Origin: Berberis thunbergii
Lineage: Eukaryota > Streptophyta > Magnoliopsida > Ranunculales > Berberidaceae
Reading direction: 5' to 3'
NCBI GenBank assembly: GCA_003290165.1
Contig: QNQO01001177.1
Location: 124,001-188,000 of the forward strand
DNA length: 64,000 nt
This document shows positions 60,922 through 64,000 of the stretch, one piece after another. The stretch's first letter is position 1. Every line of letters begins with the position of its first letter. Both the position numbers and the translations under genes were made by a program. The notes below the pieces were generated by a model. The model worked only from the letters and a program-made list of their open reading frames with translations. It was not told the origin of the DNA and searched no databases.

Positions 60922-61377
60922 GAGCCATTTGAGAAACCCTAATAAAGATTTTGGAGGAAATTTTGGCTTCGAGAGAGTACTTACGTGATTGGATTGAATC
61001 AGTTAGTGATTGAGAGCTTGGTTGGAGTAGAACCCAGGGTTGCAGTTATGCAACTGTGGTGGGGCTGAAATCGGAGAGGGGTTTCGAGGGGGAGGAACAA
61101 GGCCCTCACATTTTCCAACAATCATCTATGGCCGTGCCCAAACCTCACCCTTCCTCTCCTCTATCGTGACCCCTTCCTCGCCGTCCCTCTCCCACTACCA
61201 TCTTACACCACCATCACCACCCAACCACAACAAAACCCACGCCTCAACACCTTTTTTTCCCCTCTATTCTTATGTCGAAACAAATCTGAAACAAAACTTC
61301 AACAAATTTTTTTTCCAGTTAATCAGGGTGGATATATGCCAATCCGTCCGTTGTGGAGGGTAGTTTTAAAAAAATAT

Positions 61378-61895
61378 CTATGTAGTTAAAACGAATAACG
61401 GATCCATAACAGTCCAAGAGCGTTATAGGTTATAACGGGATATAATAGTATATAACAGAATAATTTTTAAATATATTTTTAATACTTTCATAAAGTGTTA
61501 ATGTATTATAGAGTAAAAAAAGTAAATTATGTTCATAACATTAAATTAAAAAACAATAAAACATCTTCCCTTCGTATGAGAGTGAGATTGCAACAGAGAG
61601 TGCGCTCGACTTTTTGTTTTCCCTACTCTCGTTTTCTGTCAAATGGCAATGTTTGGTTCTCTGTCGATTGGCAATGACAAGCTCTGATCCTTCTTTTCAA
61701 TGAGTCTAGGGTTCTGGTTTGATCAAGAATGAAATGTGTGATTTTTTTTTATGTATTAGAACAAAACATTAAAACGGTGTTATTGAAAAAAAACGTTATC
61801 GAAGCCGTGATACTATAACGTGATAATGACATAATGTAACGGCTCACCCCCGTTAAGCGTTATATCGGCGTTATAACGTTGTTTTAACTGCATAG
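61378..61895. mobile_element. hAT-type MITE, 518 bp
   Basis: Ends CTATGTAGTTAAAACGAATA and (reverse complement of right end) CTATGCAGTTAAAACAACGT. A perfect 8 bp duplication AAAAATAT flanks it (61370-61377, 61896-61903). Subterminal CGTTATAACG-like motifs recur at both ends. Non-coding. Confidence 0.85.
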
Positions 61896-62910
61896 AAAAA
61901 TATGATAAACAGATAATCGTGGGCGGATTTTGGGATCCACGATTTTCAACGGGCCGCCCCGCTGCCATTCCTAGGAAATGATGACAGAGAATTTCGTCGG
62001 TAGTGATGGTGGAGAAACTAATGAGGGAGAAGAGGATGGATTGCACTCTGTCCGAGATCGGCAAAACGAAAACACAAAGAGAAACAGTAAACAAGCAAAG
62101 GAAAATCATTGATCACTTTCTGGAAAAAAGGGATGAGGAAATTGGGATGTGAGGAATAGGAAAGGGGAAAAAGTGTTTGAGTTCTCAGGAAATTGTAACT
62201 CAAGTGCTCTTTTCTGTAATACAGACTATTCTCATTTCGAGACAACAACAACAATACATATTGTCAAAATTTTCTTACTAAATATCGTTACTAATGTTAA
62301 TTTAGTATTGAAAACAGATATGTTATTCTTAATAAATCTGTTTTGCCACCTAAATTAGCACACCCAGCAAATTTTTTTTTCTTTTTCTGTCTCCCTGTTA
62401 CCCATCAATTTGAAAGTTCAAAGTTGAACCATAGCTCCATCATCAACTCCATGGTGTTTTAGCAATAAGTTTGTTGTGGTGATTTTTGCTCCATCATTGT
62501 AATCCTGTTTTCTATGTTTTAATGGTTCTCTATCAACAAGCCAAATTTGAAATCTTCAATTCTTTGTTTATTGAGATTTATGTGTTTGGAGGCCTTCAAC
62601 TGCCTACTCTTGTTCAATCTCTTGGCACTGCTCACATCTCATATCATCAAGGAAGAAGAGGTTGTGGGCAGTTAAGGGCTGGTTGCTTGTGGTTGTCGGT
62701 TAGGATGAAAAGGGAAGGAGAAACAGGGATAGTGTCGTGAATCTAATTTGCTTTTTCAGTTGTTTGTGATTTTTAATTTTTTAATTTTTTTTGGTTTAAA
62801 ATTTTGTTTTCTATATTTTGTGGATGAACAAAGAGATTGTATCCACACCTTGTGAACTTCAAATCTGGTGTTAGGATGCTAACGTATAAACATCACCTTG
62901 TCTTTGGAAG

Positions 62911-63887
62911 TATGAAGGAGATTCTTGAAAGGCATAATATGCACTCTAAGAACCTTCAGAAACTGGACCAACCTTCTCTGGAACTGCAAGTAAGTGGTTT
63001 ATATGTCGCATTACATATACTGCATATGATCCACTATGCAATTTTGATATATAGGCTTTAAGGCTTAGAATGCATGAATTGGTTATGCAGATGATCCCTT
63101 TCTTAGTTATCTGATATACTGATTTGATCAAACATTTATTCTGGTGATGTTTTTAGCTAGAGAACAGCAACTATGCCAGGTTGAGCAAGGAACTCGCAGA
63201 GAAGAGCCATCAACTGAGGTAAAATCGTGCCTGTATGCACTGAATTTCAGGTTATGCTTGTGTATTTTGTTGAGTAATTCTGCTTTGTTGTAATCAGACA
63301 AATGAGGGGAGAAGAGCTTCAAGGATTACAAATAGAGCAACTTCAACAACTAGAGAAGTCACTCGAAGCGGGATTGGGTCGTGTGTTAGAAACAAAAGTT
63401 TGTATTATAGTTTTTATAGTATGAATCTATGAGAATCAAATTTTGTTTTCTTACATTGGACTTTAATTTCAACTGGTGTCAGGGTGAACGCATTATGAAA
63501 GAGATTAGTACCCTTCATACAAAGGTTAGGTCGAAAGTTCTGCAAAGTTCTCTTACCATTCTTTATGTGTGTGGGGTTTTGGAGTTCTCTGACTTATACC
63601 TAAATTGATGAAAATGCAGGGAGTTCAATTGATGGAGGAAAATGAGCGATTGAGGCAACAAGTAAGAGCTTCTGTGACATTCCTATACATTTTCCTTTCC
63701 AGTGTGCTATGTTCTTTTCTTTGTTGATGTAGGGTTTTGGCTTGCAGATGTTGGGAATCACTAAGCAGAAAGGCATAGCAGAGGCTCCCCATGAAGAAGG
63801 TCATTCATCAGATTCTGTCACCAATATCAGCAGCTCTGGAGGTCCTCCTCAAGACTATGACAGCTCCGATACATCTCTCAAGTTGGG
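62911..63887 (+). CDS. SVP: SVP/AGL24/JOINTLESS-clade MADS-box protein, exons 2-7 (I, K and part of C domain)
   Basis: Exons: 62911-62989, 63157-63218, 63298-63397, 63483-63524, 63620-63661 and 63748-63887 (79, 62, 100, 42, 42 and 140 nt). These are the usual MIKC exon sizes, all with GT-AG borders and an unbroken frame. With exon 1 they give 215 codons plus 2 nt. Exon 2 encodes the I region (MKEILERHNMHSKNLQKLDQ, residues 62-81). Exons 3-6 encode the K domain coiled coil (about 88-169: SKELAEKSHQLRQMRGEELQ, then IMKEISTLHTKGVQLMEENE). Exon 7 gives the C region ending SSDTSLKLG, part of the SVP-clade C-terminal motif. The final short exon lies right of the window. One residue is missing from the family's LVENSN at the exon 2/3 junction, a common acceptor-shift variant. 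The K domain mediates dimers with other MADS proteins. Confidence 0.95.
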
Positions 63888-64000
63888 GTAAGTCCATGAT
63901 ATCCTATTACAGTTCAAGTAATTACCGGTTGTTCTTACTGTGTTTAAAGCCATTTTTTACCCACAACCAAATGAGTCAGGTTTTTTTTTAAGTAATGTCA
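63888..64000 (+). other. Start of intron 7 of the SVP-like gene
   Basis: Donor GTAAGT at 63888. The window ends before the last coding exon and 3'UTR. Confidence 0.8.

Larger units (their letters stand above)
39152..62910 (+). other. Intron 1 of the SVP-like gene, 23.8 kb, transposon-rich
   Basis: Donor GTACC at 39152 and acceptor TTGGAAG| ending at 62910 join exon 1 to exon 2 in frame. It holds the elements listed at 41930, 42579, 43227, 49740, 52690, 54735, 59244 and 61378. The stretches 39152-41926, 48400-49734, 51497-52689, 60922-61369 and 61904-62910 show no recognised element or gene and may be original intron. Confidence 0.9.

Noticed and set aside
61040..61363. 107-codon plus-strand frame
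   Set aside because: Pro/Ser/His-rich composition, no domain, and located between recognised element boundaries without splice or promoter signals.
1..64000. tRNA or rRNA genes, CRISPR arrays, organellar insertions
   Set aside because: No paired A/B box with foldable cloverleaf, rRNA-like conserved block, spacer-repeat array or plastid/mitochondrial gene was seen. The TGGTATCAGAGC sites are retroelement primer sites.

Overview
The window is AT-rich plant nuclear DNA from a eudicot with a large, transposon-filled genome. The plant assignment rests on GT-AG spliced genes, a canonical MIKC MADS-box gene, a plant-type J-protein, and Ty3/gypsy (Tat-like, Tekay/Del-like), Ty1/copia, TRIM, L1-type LINE, hAT, CACTA and Harbinger elements. 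The species cannot be named from sequence alone. No tRNA, rRNA, CRISPR or prokaryotic feature was found.

Layout. (1) 1.2-6.1 kb, minus strand: a small gene for a PWWP/Tudor-like protein with six coding exons, a 5'UTR exon near 5.9 kb, and a 3.3 kb leader intron that carries a 597 bp non-autonomous hAT element. (2) 6.1-12.8 kb: no protein gene, but repeated degenerate non-coding modules behind the next gene. (3) 12.8-14.3 kb, minus: an intronless plant J-protein. (4) 14.8-16.65 kb: remains of a Tat-like retrotransposon end. It is followed by an orphan first exon resembling GPI ethanolamine phosphate transferase 2. (5) 17-23 kb: a four-copy ~190 bp tandem array, a tiny TRIM retroelement and a CAC-rich tract. 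(6) 23.1-36.7 kb: a full-length, decayed Tat-lineage gypsy element with a 5 bp target duplication and an antisense extra ORF. Its gag region holds a hAT MITE, which holds a second hAT element, which holds a solo LTR. (7) 36.7-37.9 kb: ~500 bp tandem repeats just upstream of the MADS gene.

(8) 38.4 kb to the right edge, plus: an SVP/AGL24/JOINTLESS-clade MADS-box gene. Exon 1 (MADS domain) lies at 38,970-39,151 and exons 2-7 at 62,911-63,887. The last exon lies beyond the window. Intron 1 is 23,759 bp and full of elements: a CACTA-type foldback MITE, a Harbinger MITE, a truncated Tekay-like element with a 3 kb LTR, a pol-less copia-type element, an L1 LINE split by a 3.1 kb hAT element with its own broken transposase gene, and two further hAT-like elements.

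How it fits together. Only three loci look like working host genes: the PWWP-like gene, the J-protein and the SVP-like floral/dormancy repressor. Everything else is mobile DNA, host-gene debris or tandem repeats. The main biological question is how the SVP-like gene is transcribed and regulated with a 13.5 kb retrotransposon and a tandem array in its upstream region and about 15 kb or more of transposons in its first intron.
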